Below are positions 44,062 through 51,730 of a stretch of DNA of 52,659 nt, piece after piece. Positions within the stretch are counted from its first letter, which is position 1. Each line of letters starts with the position of its first letter. Origin of the DNA: CAZUTK01 sp964623265 (GTDB lineage Bacteria; Electryoneota; B3-LCP); assembly GCA_964623265.1 (NCBI GenBank), contig CAZUTK010000011.1, positions 1 to 52,659 on the forward strand. Direction: 5' to 3'. A program made the translations under genes and the position numbers. The notes below the pieces were generated by a model that was not told where the DNA came from, made no database searches, and saw only the letters and a program-made list of their open reading frames with translations.

Positions 44062-44091
44062 GAAAGCCCTGCGGAAATATGAAGGGCTTTC
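44062..44091 (-). terminator. Terminator of the ArsR/efflux-remnant operon
   Basis: GAAAGCCCT (44062-44070) pairs with AGGGCTTTC (44083-44091); on the minus strand the exit is CTTTCTTG. It lies 57 bases after the stop of the hypothetical gene at 44148. Confidence 0.6.
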
Positions 44092-44147
44092 AACAAACTC
44101 AAGGAAATTTTAGGCATCGGTGCCGAAAGTTGCGTTCCAGAAGGATA

Positions 44148-44711
44148 TCATAGCAGCATGCCATAGACCTGATCCCATGACTTGAGCAGTTCCTGATATG
44201 CCTGTTTGAGCGCAACCTGATCTTCGGCGTTCGCCGCACTGTTGAAATCATCCAGCGATTTTGAAAACGCTTCAAGCCGCTCGCGCTTGTCATCCTCGCT
44301 CCCGGTTCCGCCCACGATGTTCGAAACCGCTCGATCCCGCAGACTCAACATCCCCGGCAGAGCGGCTCGGATTTCTCCGAATTGCGCGTTCTGAACCGCA
44401 GCTTCGATTTTCTTGGCAGTCATTCGGATCTGGAACAGGAGGTCGCTGGTGCGATAGACGCCGGCGGCTTGATTCAGCCTCACGAATCTGCTGCAGTTCG
44501 CGCCGCAAGCCATCACCGCCGGCATCGGGTCTCCAGCTTGGATGAGGCCGAGCATTTTTGTCAATCCGACGCTTATCAACGCAGTCGAATCCTGCCAGTG
44601 GGGATGGTTGCCGTAAGGCGACGATTGAACTGCGGCGGTGATTTCCCGTATCTCATAAGGATTATCATCACCGGATCTCCAATCACCTAAAACTCTGCCG
44701 CATATTTTCAA
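44148..44711 (-). CDS. Hypothetical 187-residue protein after the RND fragment
   Basis: I do not recognise it. The frame begins at a TTG that directly follows the RND fragment, and the first 50 residues (polar, DDNPYEIREITAAVQSSPYG) may not be translated; an internal ATG at residue 53 (MLGLIQAGDPMPAVMACGAN) is a possible start. The rest is helical with Ala/Leu-rich and charged heptads (QIRMTAKKIEAAVQNAQFGE, EAFSKSLDDFNSAANAEDQV), with one cysteine pair ACGANC. It could be a periplasmic accessory of the lost efflux system. It ends before a terminator. Confidence 0.4.
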   Translation of the reverse strand: MKICGRVLGDWRSGDDNPYEIREITAAVQSSPYGNHPHWQDSTALISVGLTKMLGLIQAGDPMPAVMACGANCSRFVRLNQAAGVYRTSDLLFQIRMTAKKIEAAVQNAQFGEIRAALPGMLSLRDRAVSNIVGGTGSEDDKRERLEAFSKSLDDFNSAANAEDQVALKQAYQELLKSWDQVYGMLL

Positions 44712-44720
44712 GGACCGGAT

Positions 44721-45110
44721 TCAGGATGCATTCCGCTTGCGAAAGAGAACGACGAAAAGCGCCGGTAAGAAGATCAATGCGACCAGTAGTTCCATAATCA
44801 ATCCTCCGATCGCACCCGCCGCCATCGGTTGCAGTATCTCGCCGCCCTGTTGAAGATTGAGGGCGAGAGGCAATAGACCGACGATCAAAGGTGCGGTGGT
44901 CATCAGAATAGGCCGTATTCGCAGACGGGCTGCTTCGATCACACTTTCGCGGAGATCTGCGTCTTCGCGTGTTATCTTGTCCAGAGCAAAGGTCAAGAGC
45001 TGCACTCCGTCATTGGCGAGCGCGCCGATCACCACCAACAGCCCGATGATCACCGTCGCCCCTTGCAGAAGAGCGCCCGATGGTAAGAAGCAGCTGATCC
45101 TGTCGGACAC
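44721..45110 (-). pseudogene. C-terminal remnant of an RND efflux pump (CusA/AcrB family)
   Basis: About 115 residues remain: LVVIGALANDGVQLLTFALD, the conserved ARLRIRPILMTTAPLIVGLL and GGLIMELLVALIFLPALFVV, ending FRKRNAS. These are the last membrane helices of a pump normally about 1,030 residues long. Upstream, within the first 15-20 codons of this frame, the sequence turns into the membrane-fusion protein in another frame, so roughly 3-4 kb coding for the rest of both proteins is missing. Confidence 0.82.
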
Positions 45111-45375
45111 AATCCCCTTCGCGCACGAGCAAGCCGGCGACTGGGCTTTCGGCAGGCGAAGCGATGCGAGCCAATCGAACGGGCTCCACGGAACCGGTCA
45201 ACTGGATGGATCGGGAAATCGCCGCTTTTTCCGCCAACTGAACGGAAACAACCGGAGCTTTTGATGGTTTGGCACCGGCTGCCGGTTCCTTCTTACCACA
45301 ACCCGCAAAGAGGAACCAGGCAACGAAAGCCCACAGCCAGGGACCGATTAATCTTGAAATTCTAAGAGATGTCAT
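45010..45375 (-). pseudogene. N-terminal remnant of an RND membrane fusion lipoprotein
   Basis: It begins as a good lipoprotein (lipobox LFAGC, residue about 26) with a first lipoyl strand pair (SIQLTGSVEPVRLARIASPA, VREGDCVRQDQLLLTIG) typical of MFP subunits. After about residue 98 it runs into out-of-frame RND sequence. The joint lies near 45075-45095. The octamer CATCGGGC occurs there and again about 30 bases further on, so a short-repeat deletion is possible. Confidence 0.8.
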
Positions 45376-45403
45376 TGCCTTCCCATGAAATTGACGATTT
45401 CGT

Positions 45404-46807
45404 TTAGCGGCTCAACCCAAGAGCCAGATCCAGCTGCGTAGACGATATCCGGAAGTCGGAGAGCGCCGAAAAGTAGTTGGACTCCGCGTCCAAGAGCGCG
45501 CTTTGCGCATCCAACACCTCCACCATCGTGCCTTTCCCTAATAAAAATTTTTCTTGCTCGATTTGATAGGTTTCCCGAGCCTGCTCGACCGACGCTTCTC
45601 CTGCGGCAAGGCGCGCCTGAGCGGCTCTGTATGCGCTCTATGCCGATTCGACTTCCAACCTGATTTGGAGTCTCAATTTGATCAGGCTCTCGTCTAACTC
45701 CTGCAAGGCGATTTGTTGCTGCTGAATTCGAGAGGAGATTTGTCCCCCTTGAAATAGCGACAGGGTAACGCAAAAACCGCCTTTCGCCAACAGGTCTTTC
45801 TCTTCAGCCCCGGGTTGGATGACGTCAGCCTGCGGCATCCATTTCACCCCGGCTCCAGCGAAGGCGGAAATAGTCGGCAGCCGGATCGCTTTTGCCGAAG
45901 CCAGTTTGCGAGCTTGAGCATCCCGCGATGATTGCAGACTCTGGAAGTCGGCGCGCATCTGACAGACTTGATCCATATCCCAATGCAACTCCCGGTCTGG
46001 GACGGAGGCAGCCAGATCGTCCGTTAGGACGAGGGAATCCGGATCAGCCGAAAGCCCCAATAAATTCAGCAGCAGCAATTTCTGCCGTTTCAATAGATCC
46101 TCTTCGCGGATGATGCGATAATCCAAGTCCGCCAGGCGGACCTGAATCTTCAACATATCCACCTTTGCGGCTTTGCCCGCGGCGAGCAACTCTGCGACAC
46201 TTCTCTGATGCTCGATCAATGAATCTCGGGCGAAACGCACAGATTGCAACCTGCGGTTTTGGCTAAGTATTTCGTAGAATATGGAGGTCACACCGAAGAT
46301 GGTTTCCTGCCGGACTCTTTCCAGGCGAGCTATAGACGACTTCATTTTGAGGGATGCTTGGCTGATATCAGCTGTAATTTTTCCTCCGGTGAACAGCGTC
46401 ATCCCGAAGGTCAGGTCGCCGTTCAGGATCTCTCGTCCGAAGGTGCCGGGTTCATTGGGGACCCCGGCGGGCACCAGGCGTTGACTTTCCGAAAGGCGCG
46501 TGTATCCGGCGCTGAAGCCGATAAACGGCAAGCGTTGACCGATTGCTTCCATCCGCTGGACACGCGCCATCTGGACATTGAGCGCCGACAGCCTAAGATC
46601 AGGATTGCCTTCGACAGCATAGTTCAGGCAGTCTTCCAGTCTCAGGCTGTCCCGCGTTGTCAAGGAGGCGTCCAGTGAATCGAAGCGTACGGATTGACCT
46701 GCGCTCGGATAAATGCAGATCAAAAGCGCGCTTACCAATCCGACGAGGTATCCGAGTTGCGGTGCGTTCGAGTCCATTCGCACCGTCATTCGATTCATCA
46801 AAGACAT
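45404..46807 (-). pseudogene. TolC-family efflux protein broken by an in-frame amber codon
   Basis: From the ATG at 46807 (AGGA six bases upstream, inside the thioredoxin gene end) the protein has a signal peptide and OEP repeats (LRLEDCLNYAVEGNPDLRLS, GMTLFTGGKITADISQASLK, CVTLSLFQGGQISSRIQQQQ). At 45638-45640 a TAG follows ...LEVESA, and the same frame continues as SAYRAAQARLAAGEASVEQA and YFSALSDFRISSTQLDLALG to a TAA at 45404, the true end of the family. A single substitution (TGG to TAG would fit the usual Trp) separates this from an intact gene. The thioredoxin gene just upstream ends in TAG, so TAG is a normal stop here and recoding is unlikely. Confidence 0.85.
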
Positions 46808-46815
46808 TGCCATTC

Positions 46816-47061
46816 CTATTGCACCGACGAAGTGAGAATCGTCGTGATCTCCGCCACTTCCGGGACCCGTCCTGACACCTTGACCTGTCCGTTGATCGCT
46901 AGGGCGGGGGTCCTGACGATTCCAAATCGAATGATGTCGTTGGGGGAAGCAATTTTCTCCAATTCGTATTCCAACCCCAATTGCCGGGCTGCAGTTTCGG
47001 TGTTCGCCGCCAGATTCTGGCAATTGCGACATCCGGGTCCAAGGATTTGAAGCTTTACCAT
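46816..47061 (-). CDS. Small thioredoxin-like protein (redox-active disulfide type)
   Basis: The 81-residue product has MVKLQILGPGCRNCQNLAAN with the CxxC (C11, C14), then GIVRTPALAINGQVKVSGRV with the cis-Pro motif (TPA). This short thioredoxin fold is typical of genes sitting next to SO_0444/ArsP-type permeases and ArsR regulators. It is probably a thiol carrier for the detoxification or efflux function of the cluster. It starts 17 bases after the CMD-family gene. Confidence 0.88.
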   Translation of the reverse strand: MVKLQILGPGCRNCQNLAANTETAARQLGLEYELEKIASPNDIIRFGIVRTPALAINGQVKVSGRVPEVAEITTILTSSVQ

Positions 47062-47078
47062 TTTTGTTTCCTCTCAAG

Positions 47079-47402
47079 TTAGATGGGATTTCCCAGCAGC
47101 CACTTGACCGCAGTTTCGGCGGTATCGTTCACCGTCGCCGCTTTCATCAAGCGCGAAACCATAATCGCTTCTGCAATTTCGGCATCGGTGGCGCCTGCCT
47201 TGCGCGCCTGTTTCGACCACATCAACGTGCACATAGACGACTGCAGCGCCGCCGCCACACCGATGCCGATCAACAGTTTTTCCTTCAGAGTTAGAGCCTG
47301 CGCCTCCGGGTTTTCCAACACTTCGGCGCGGTGGTTCATATACGTTTTCATCGCCACCGGCGAAAACCGTCCCAACACTTCAATGGGTGTCGCTTCCGAC
47401 AT
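47079..47402 (-). CDS. Carboxymuconolactone decarboxylase (AhpD-like) family protein
   Basis: The 107-residue product has the CMD fold: LTLKEKLLIGIGVAAALQSS, MCTLMWSKQARKAGATDAEI, AIMVSRLMKAATV. The AhpD active site CxxCxxxH is degenerate: the first Cys position is Ser and the His position is Trp, leaving one Cys. Catalytic peroxidase activity is therefore doubtful, though a one-cysteine role is possible. It lies between the permease and the thioredoxin gene in one operon, a familiar neighbourhood. Confidence 0.85.
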   Translation of the reverse strand: MSEATPIEVLGRFSPVAMKTYMNHRAEVLENPEAQALTLKEKLLIGIGVAAALQSSMCTLMWSKQARKAGATDAEIAEAIMVSRLMKAATVNDTAETAVKWLLGNPI

Positions 47403-47473
47403 CGTCTTTTCTCCTTTTGCGTTGAATCTTAGTAACCTCTGTATTTTCCAATTTCACCGCACTGATTCGCCGA

Positions 47474-48769
47474 CTAAAAACTGCCGTAGATCATGCCGCT
47501 GATCGCCGCCATCACCACGACCAGGGATACATAGACAACCGTCTTTTTCGTTCCCATCACGGTGCGGATGACCAGCATACTGGGGAGACTGAGGGCGGGA
47601 CCCGCTAAAAGAAGCGCCAATGCCGGTCCTTTGCCCATTCCGCTTCCGATCAATCCCTGCAGAATGGGTACCTCCGTTAAAGTCGCAAAATACATAAAGG
47701 CGCCGGCGATGGATGCGAAGAAGTTCGCTGCGAGCGAATTGCCTCCGACCGCCGAACTGACCCATTGAGAAGGAATCAACCCTTCCTCGCCGGGTCTGCC
47801 GAGCAACAAACCGGCTGCGAAAACGCCGATGAGCAGCAGCGGCATAATCTGCTTGGCATAGCCCCAGGTCTGGTTGAACCATTCACCGGCTTCATCTTCT
47901 CTGCCGGCGATGATGACCGCTAAACCAAGGGCGCCCACTGCAAATGGAATCATCGGTTCGTGATGAAAGAAAATGGAAGCAACAGCGACTGCAACGCCCA
48001 CGAGGATGGTCCGCGTCCAGCTGACTTTGAACCAGCCGCTCAGGATGGCACCCAATCCCGCCGCAAATAGTCCGGTCAGCAACCATTTTATCTCATAAAC
48101 CATGTTCCAAAACCCAACCGCTTCAGCCGGCTTGCCCCAATTGGCGAAAACAAGTATAGCGATCATGGCTGCGAAGAAGAGGCCATTCTGCCACAAAGGG
48201 CGGGTGACTTCCGGTTCGGGGAGCATCATCTGCGCTTCAACCTTCTCGAGCTCTTCTTTCCGGAAAATGAAGTACATCAGCAGACCTATGATGACGGCGA
48301 ACAGCACCGCGCCCAGCGCGCGGGCGACGCCGAGCTCAATGCCCAGGATCCGCGCGGTCAAAATGATCGCTAGCACGTTGATCGCCGGTCCCGAATACAG
48401 GAACGCCGTCGCAGGTCCCAAACCTGCGCCCATCCGATAGATGCCTGCAAACAGCGGCAGGACCGTGCACGAGCAAACAGCCAGTATGGCGCCGGAAACC
48501 GAAGCGACGCCGTAGGAGAGAACTTTATTGGCTTTGGCGCCGAAGTATTTCATCACGGATGCCTGATTGACGAATGCCGCGATGGCGCCGGCAATGAAAA
48601 AGGCGGGCACGAGACAGAGAAGGACATGTTCCCGAGCATACCAACGCACCAGAGCGAGCGATTCGGTTAAAGCATTGTCAAAGCGTGCTGATCCAACCGG
48701 CAAGTAGAAAGCAATCAGGAAACCGACGACAACAAGCGCGAGCGGTTTCCATTCGGATTTCCAGTTCAT
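47474..48769 (-). CDS. SO_0444/DUF318-type permease (arsenic or thiol-related efflux)
   Basis: The start is the ATG at 48769 with AGGA eight bases upstream (431 residues); 47 extra codons upstream lie in the ArsR gene. About ten membrane helices. The family mark is VCSCTVLPLFAGIYRMGAGL (conserved CSCT) and a related second half with EVPILQGLIGSGMGKGPALA and LLLAGPALSLPSMLVI. Such permeases occur with ArsR regulators and small thioredoxins and are thought to export arsenicals or related compounds; the substrate is unproven. It follows arsR by 22 bases. Confidence 0.9.
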   Translation of the reverse strand: MNWKSEWKPLALVVVGFLIAFYLPVGSARFDNALTESLALVRWYAREHVLLCLVPAFFIAGAIAAFVNQASVMKYFGAKANKVLSYGVASVSGAILAVCSCTVLPLFAGIYRMGAGLGPATAFLYSGPAINVLAIILTARILGIELGVARALGAVLFAVIIGLLMYFIFRKEELEKVEAQMMLPEPEVTRPLWQNGLFFAAMIAILVFANWGKPAEAVGFWNMVYEIKWLLTGLFAAGLGAILSGWFKVSWTRTILVGVAVAVASIFFHHEPMIPFAVGALGLAVIIAGREDEAGEWFNQTWGYAKQIMPLLLIGVFAAGLLLGRPGEEGLIPSQWVSSAVGGNSLAANFFASIAGAFMYFATLTEVPILQGLIGSGMGKGPALALLLAGPALSLPSMLVIRTVMGTKKTVVYVSLVVVMAAISGMIYGSF

Positions 48770-48791
48770 AGAATGATCCTTTGTTGCGAAC

Positions 48792-49109
48792 TCAAATGAG
48801 TCCGATCTTAGCCTGAGCGTCCTCCTGCAGAACGGTTTCGACACAGCTGAAAAAATTCGTGACGCAGACTGTCGCGAGCGAGTAATAGACCAGGTTGCCC
48901 CGCTTCTCATCCCGCACCAGTCCTACCGATTTCAAGATCGAGAGGTGCTTGGATACGGTTGATTGATCGGAACCAACCATCGCGGTTAACTCATTGACAC
49001 AGCGTTCACCTTGCGCCAGCTTGTCTATGATAAAAAGCCTGCTGGGGTGCCCGAGCGCTTTCAGTATGTTGGCGCGCGCCGCGTAGCGCGCTTTCGTGGC
49101 TTCATCCAT
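48792..49109 (-). CDS. ArsR-family metalloregulator
   Basis: The 105-residue product starts at the ATG at 49109. Starts further upstream (from 49184) would translate the operator and promoter. The helix-turn-helix core is ILKALGHPSRLFIIDKLAQG, CVNELTAMVGSDQSTVSKHL and LKSVGLVRDEKRGNLVYYSL. Cysteines at ERCVNEL (the usual ELCVCDL position has only one Cys), TVCVTNFFSCV suggest a thiol-based metalloid or metal sensor. It is autoregulatory by its operator and controls the permease operon. Confidence 0.9.
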   Translation of the reverse strand: MDEATKARYAARANILKALGHPSRLFIIDKLAQGERCVNELTAMVGSDQSTVSKHLSILKSVGLVRDEKRGNLVYYSLATVCVTNFFSCVETVLQEDAQAKIGLI

Positions 49110-49118
49110 CGTGATGCC

Positions 49119-49146
49119 ATATTGTATTATGGTAATATAGCAATAT
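49119..49146. promoter_or_regulatory. ArsR operator, imperfect palindrome
   Basis: ATATTG...TATTA-TGG-TAATA...CAATAT: perfect 5-bp inner arms with matching ATATTG/CAATAT outer ends (slightly offset). It overlaps the -10 box of the arsR promoter and ends 9 bases before the arsR ATG. Confidence 0.65.
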
Positions 49147-49162
49147 CTCCATATGAAGTCAA
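49134..49162 (-). promoter_or_regulatory. Promoter of the arsR-permease operon
   Basis: On the minus strand TTGACT (49157-49162), 17-bp spacer, TATATT (49134-49139). The start is inside the operator. Confidence 0.82.
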
Positions 49163-49247
49163 TATTTTTTGGGAAATTTTTCATATGAAATCTCGCGTCC
49201 TGTGATCAGAAGGTTCCGAATGCAAGCGATTCGGCAAAGAGGCAAGC

Positions 49248-49281
49248 ACAAAGAAAAGCCGATCCAAGTTGATTGGATCGG
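49248..49281 (-). terminator. Terminator after the P-type ATPase remnant
   Basis: CCGATCCAA (49259-49267) pairs with TTGGATCGG (49273-49281) around a 5-base loop, followed on the minus strand by CTTTTCTTTG. It may originally have served the full gene. Confidence 0.78.
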
Positions 49282-49444
49282 TTGCAATTTCGAGGAAAGA
49301 TGGGATTCTTGACACCTAAAGGAATTGCCTGGATTATTGACAGTCAATTGATCCCCGATCGGACAGATTCACTTGCATTGTAGATTCATTTATGTGAGGG
49401 GTTGGATCGAATTATATCTTGATTTCGTCGCATCAGGTTTTCGT

Positions 49445-50563
49445 CTATTCCCTTTGAAGACCTCCATAACCAGCAACAACATCACGGAAAGACAGCCCAT
49501 CCGGCAATACGACGGCACGAGCGGTCTGCTGGTTCACGGTCAACGTTCCGGTTTTATCACTGGCGATCACCGTGCAACTTCCCAGACTTTCCACCGCGGT
49601 AAGTTTGCGCACGATGACATTGCGGGCAGCCATTCGCTTTGTGGCGATGGAGAGAGGTACGGTCAAAGCAACGGGAAGTCCTTCGGGGATAGCCGAGACC
49701 GCCAGAGCCACCACGAAGAAGAAGATCGCCGCGAGATCATTGCCTTGGAGCCACAAGAGAAAAGCCAACCCCGCACTGATTACCAACACTAAAATGCTGA
49801 TGTGCTTGACGAACCGTTCCATCCGAAGCACCAGCGGGGGTTTTCCGCCTTCCGATTCGGTGACGGTTTGAGCGATGATGCCCACCTGGGTTTTCGTGCC
49901 TGTGCCGACGACGACGCCGATCCCTCTGCCGGATGTAATCGTTGCACCGGCAAACGTCATATTTTTACGATCGCTCACCCCAGTCTCCTCGGGCAGGAGA
50001 ACGGCTGCTTTCTCCGACGCGATGGATTCCCCTGTCAGAAAGCTCTCGTCGGCCGCGAGGCCGTTGACTTGCACTAAACGCAAATCCGCCGGCACCTTGT
50101 TGCCCGACTCTAAGATTACAATATCCCCCGGCACTAATTCTTCCGCTGGGATCACTACCTCTCTGCCGTTTCGGCGCACGCGCGCCGTGATCTTAAGCAG
50201 ACGTTGCAGGTGAGCCGCACTTTTTTCAGCCTGAAACTCCTGGTAAGCGCCGATGCAGCTATTCAGAATGATCACGATTAAAATGAATATCGCATCGGCG
50301 GCCTCACCGATGGCAATAGATGCTACTGCGGCTGCGAACAATATGAAGATCAAGGGGTTCAGGACCTGATGCAACAGGATTATCCATATCGTCGGCGGCT
50401 TCCGCGCAGGCAGTGTGTTGGGTCCATAATACGCGAGACGTCGGATCGCCTCCTGATCATCCAACCCATTGGGTCCGGACTGCAGTTCTTTGTAAACCTC
50501 CTGCTCCTCGAAGGCGTGCCACTTCTCTTCGCATAATCGGTGGCCATGCTCCATTTGTTTCAT
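49445..50563 (-). pseudogene. P-type cation ATPase, truncated after the phosphorylation site
   Basis: From the ATG at 50563 (GGGAGA six bases upstream) 372 residues match the N-terminal part of a PMCA/SERCA-like cation ATPase (about 900 residues when complete): GPNTLPARKPPTIWIILLHQ, LVPGDIVILESGNKVPADLR, the TGES loop ESFLTGESIASEK, PEGLPVALTVPLSI and the phosphorylation motif SDKTGTLTVNQ. The frame ends 30 residues later, with the nucleotide-binding domain, hinge and the C-terminal helices missing, so it cannot transport. Only 260 bases separate its stop from the arsR region, so a deletion removed the rest. Confidence 0.85.
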
Positions 50564-50828
50564 AGAGTTCTCCCTACCACAAATCAAGATCCAGCCTAGG
50601 CCGACGCAATTTCATCATAAATTACAGGGGATTTTCCGGAAAATCGAATTTACTTTTCGCAGGCATCTATGAGCGAATAATAAATCATGGCGGCAGGGAA
50701 GAAATGAAAATCTGGAGCTGACGAAAGATGAGCTCTCCTCCGTCCTGAGTTCATCTGGTCGGTTCGATATCATCATGTTCGATAAAGCTTTTCCAAATTA
50801 AGATGATGTTTTCGCAAAGAAGGACCCA

Positions 50829-51273
50829 TCAAGGTCGTTCAACCGGCGGTTTGTCGCCAAATGGTTCCATTCGTTGTTTGAGCGCGCGGATTACGAAATA
50901 ATACGATACTCCCAAAGCGATAATTACGGCGGCTATACCGTACATAAGATTCGGAGTGATTTTATTGTAATCTAAAATTATGATTTTCCTGGCAACCGCC
51001 ACGATCGCCACCAAGAAAACCACTTCAGCATGCACACGTTCCTCCTCGATATAGGCTTTGATCGTCTCAAGAAGCTCGATTCCAATAAGAACCATAAGAA
51101 AAAACCGAATACCTCGAGCATTTCGCTCAAATCAAGAAGCAGGAACGGTGGCTTTATCAGTTCTTGAATCAGCACGATGCCCAGTTCGATCGTTGAAAAA
51201 AAATTGCGATGATCATCATGACGAGAAGGCTCGTTATAATGACCCTTTCGAACCGCCTCAAAGCTTTGTGCAT
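50829..51273 (-). CDS. PsiE-family membrane protein, two compensating frameshifts
   Basis: From the ATG at 51273 (GGAGG upstream) three frame segments join as MHKALRRFERVIITSLLVMM, then FFSTIELGIVLIQELIKPPF and EVFGFFL, then MVLIGIELLETIKAYIEEER to IIALGVSYYFVIRALKQRM. This is a PsiE-like protein (phosphate-starvation-inducible family, three or four helices, AVARKIIILDY motif). Adding one T in the T8 run (51201-51208 on plus as A) and one T in the T6 run (near 51110) restores a single 148-codon frame. Both indels lie in homopolymers, so they look like sequencing errors. The neighbouring truncations make decay a possible alternative. Confidence 0.65.
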
Positions 51274-51457
51274 TTTGATTTCCTCCGAAAGAAATTTTCT
51301 TGCGACATTCAGTAACGCTACTTCTATTATGTTTGGAACGTCCGTCGTATTCGCATTCAGTGACGCAACACTCTATTATCCGACTCCCATTGGTGCCACT
51401 TTTCCTCACGCTTCAATCAAGTTGGAATTGCAGAACAAATTTTATTCGCTGAAAAAT

Positions 51458-51730
51458 TTACCAATACGGCAATATCTCGTCTCCTCCTGATACTGACAGG
51501 CTGGAAGCCTGTCCCACTCTTCTCAACCCATAAAACGAGTAAAGAAAAATAGCCGTAGCGATGCGCGTTGCGGGTTTCACGCCGGCAAGCGCGGGAGTCT
51601 CGCGCGCCATCCGCTCGTCAATGCGCCTTGCTCGGGCGTTCGGGCCTTCGATGTCCGCCGTGATGACCGGGTCATAATCGTTCTGAACTCCCAGCTCTTT
51701 GAGCATCTTCACCCGGACATCCACGTCCTT
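51458..51730 (-). pseudogene. DUF499-like ATPase remnant
   Basis: It follows the helicase stop in the same frame, directly after a TAG (51731-51733). About 60 residues (KDVDVRVKMLKELGVQNDYD, GPNARARRIDERM, PATRIATAIFLYSFYG) resemble the middle of DUF499 proteins, large ATPases linked to restriction-type and anti-phage islands. It then ends in sequence that reads as the REP-like element at 51495-51513 and has no start of its own. The DUF499 assignment rests on a short stretch and is tentative. Confidence 0.4.
51495..51513. repeat. REP-like palindrome GACAGGCT-GGA-AGCCTGTC
   Basis: Perfect 8-bp arms with a 3-base loop, followed by CCCAC. Short palindromes of this form are dispersed in many genomes as REP-type elements. 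Here it lies where the DUF499-like frame loses similarity, so it may mark an insertion or breakpoint. Only one copy is visible in the window. Confidence 0.55.

Larger units (their letters stand above)
43658..44147. other. 490-bp intergenic region between the molybdoenzyme and efflux remnants
   Basis: This holds the promoter region of the molybdoenzyme operon (transcribed leftward), a palindrome at 43811-43830, and the terminator of the rightmost decayed operon at 44062-44091. No TTGNNN-17-TATATT promoter is present. A 133-codon minus-strand frame (43660-44061) covers both elements and has no protein-like composition. Confidence 0.5.

Noticed and set aside
45638..45640. TAG in TolC as a recoded sense codon (pyrrolysine or selenocysteine-like)
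   Set aside because: TAG is used as a normal stop by the adjacent thioredoxin gene, there is no nearby recoding element, and the surrounding pump genes are clearly decayed.
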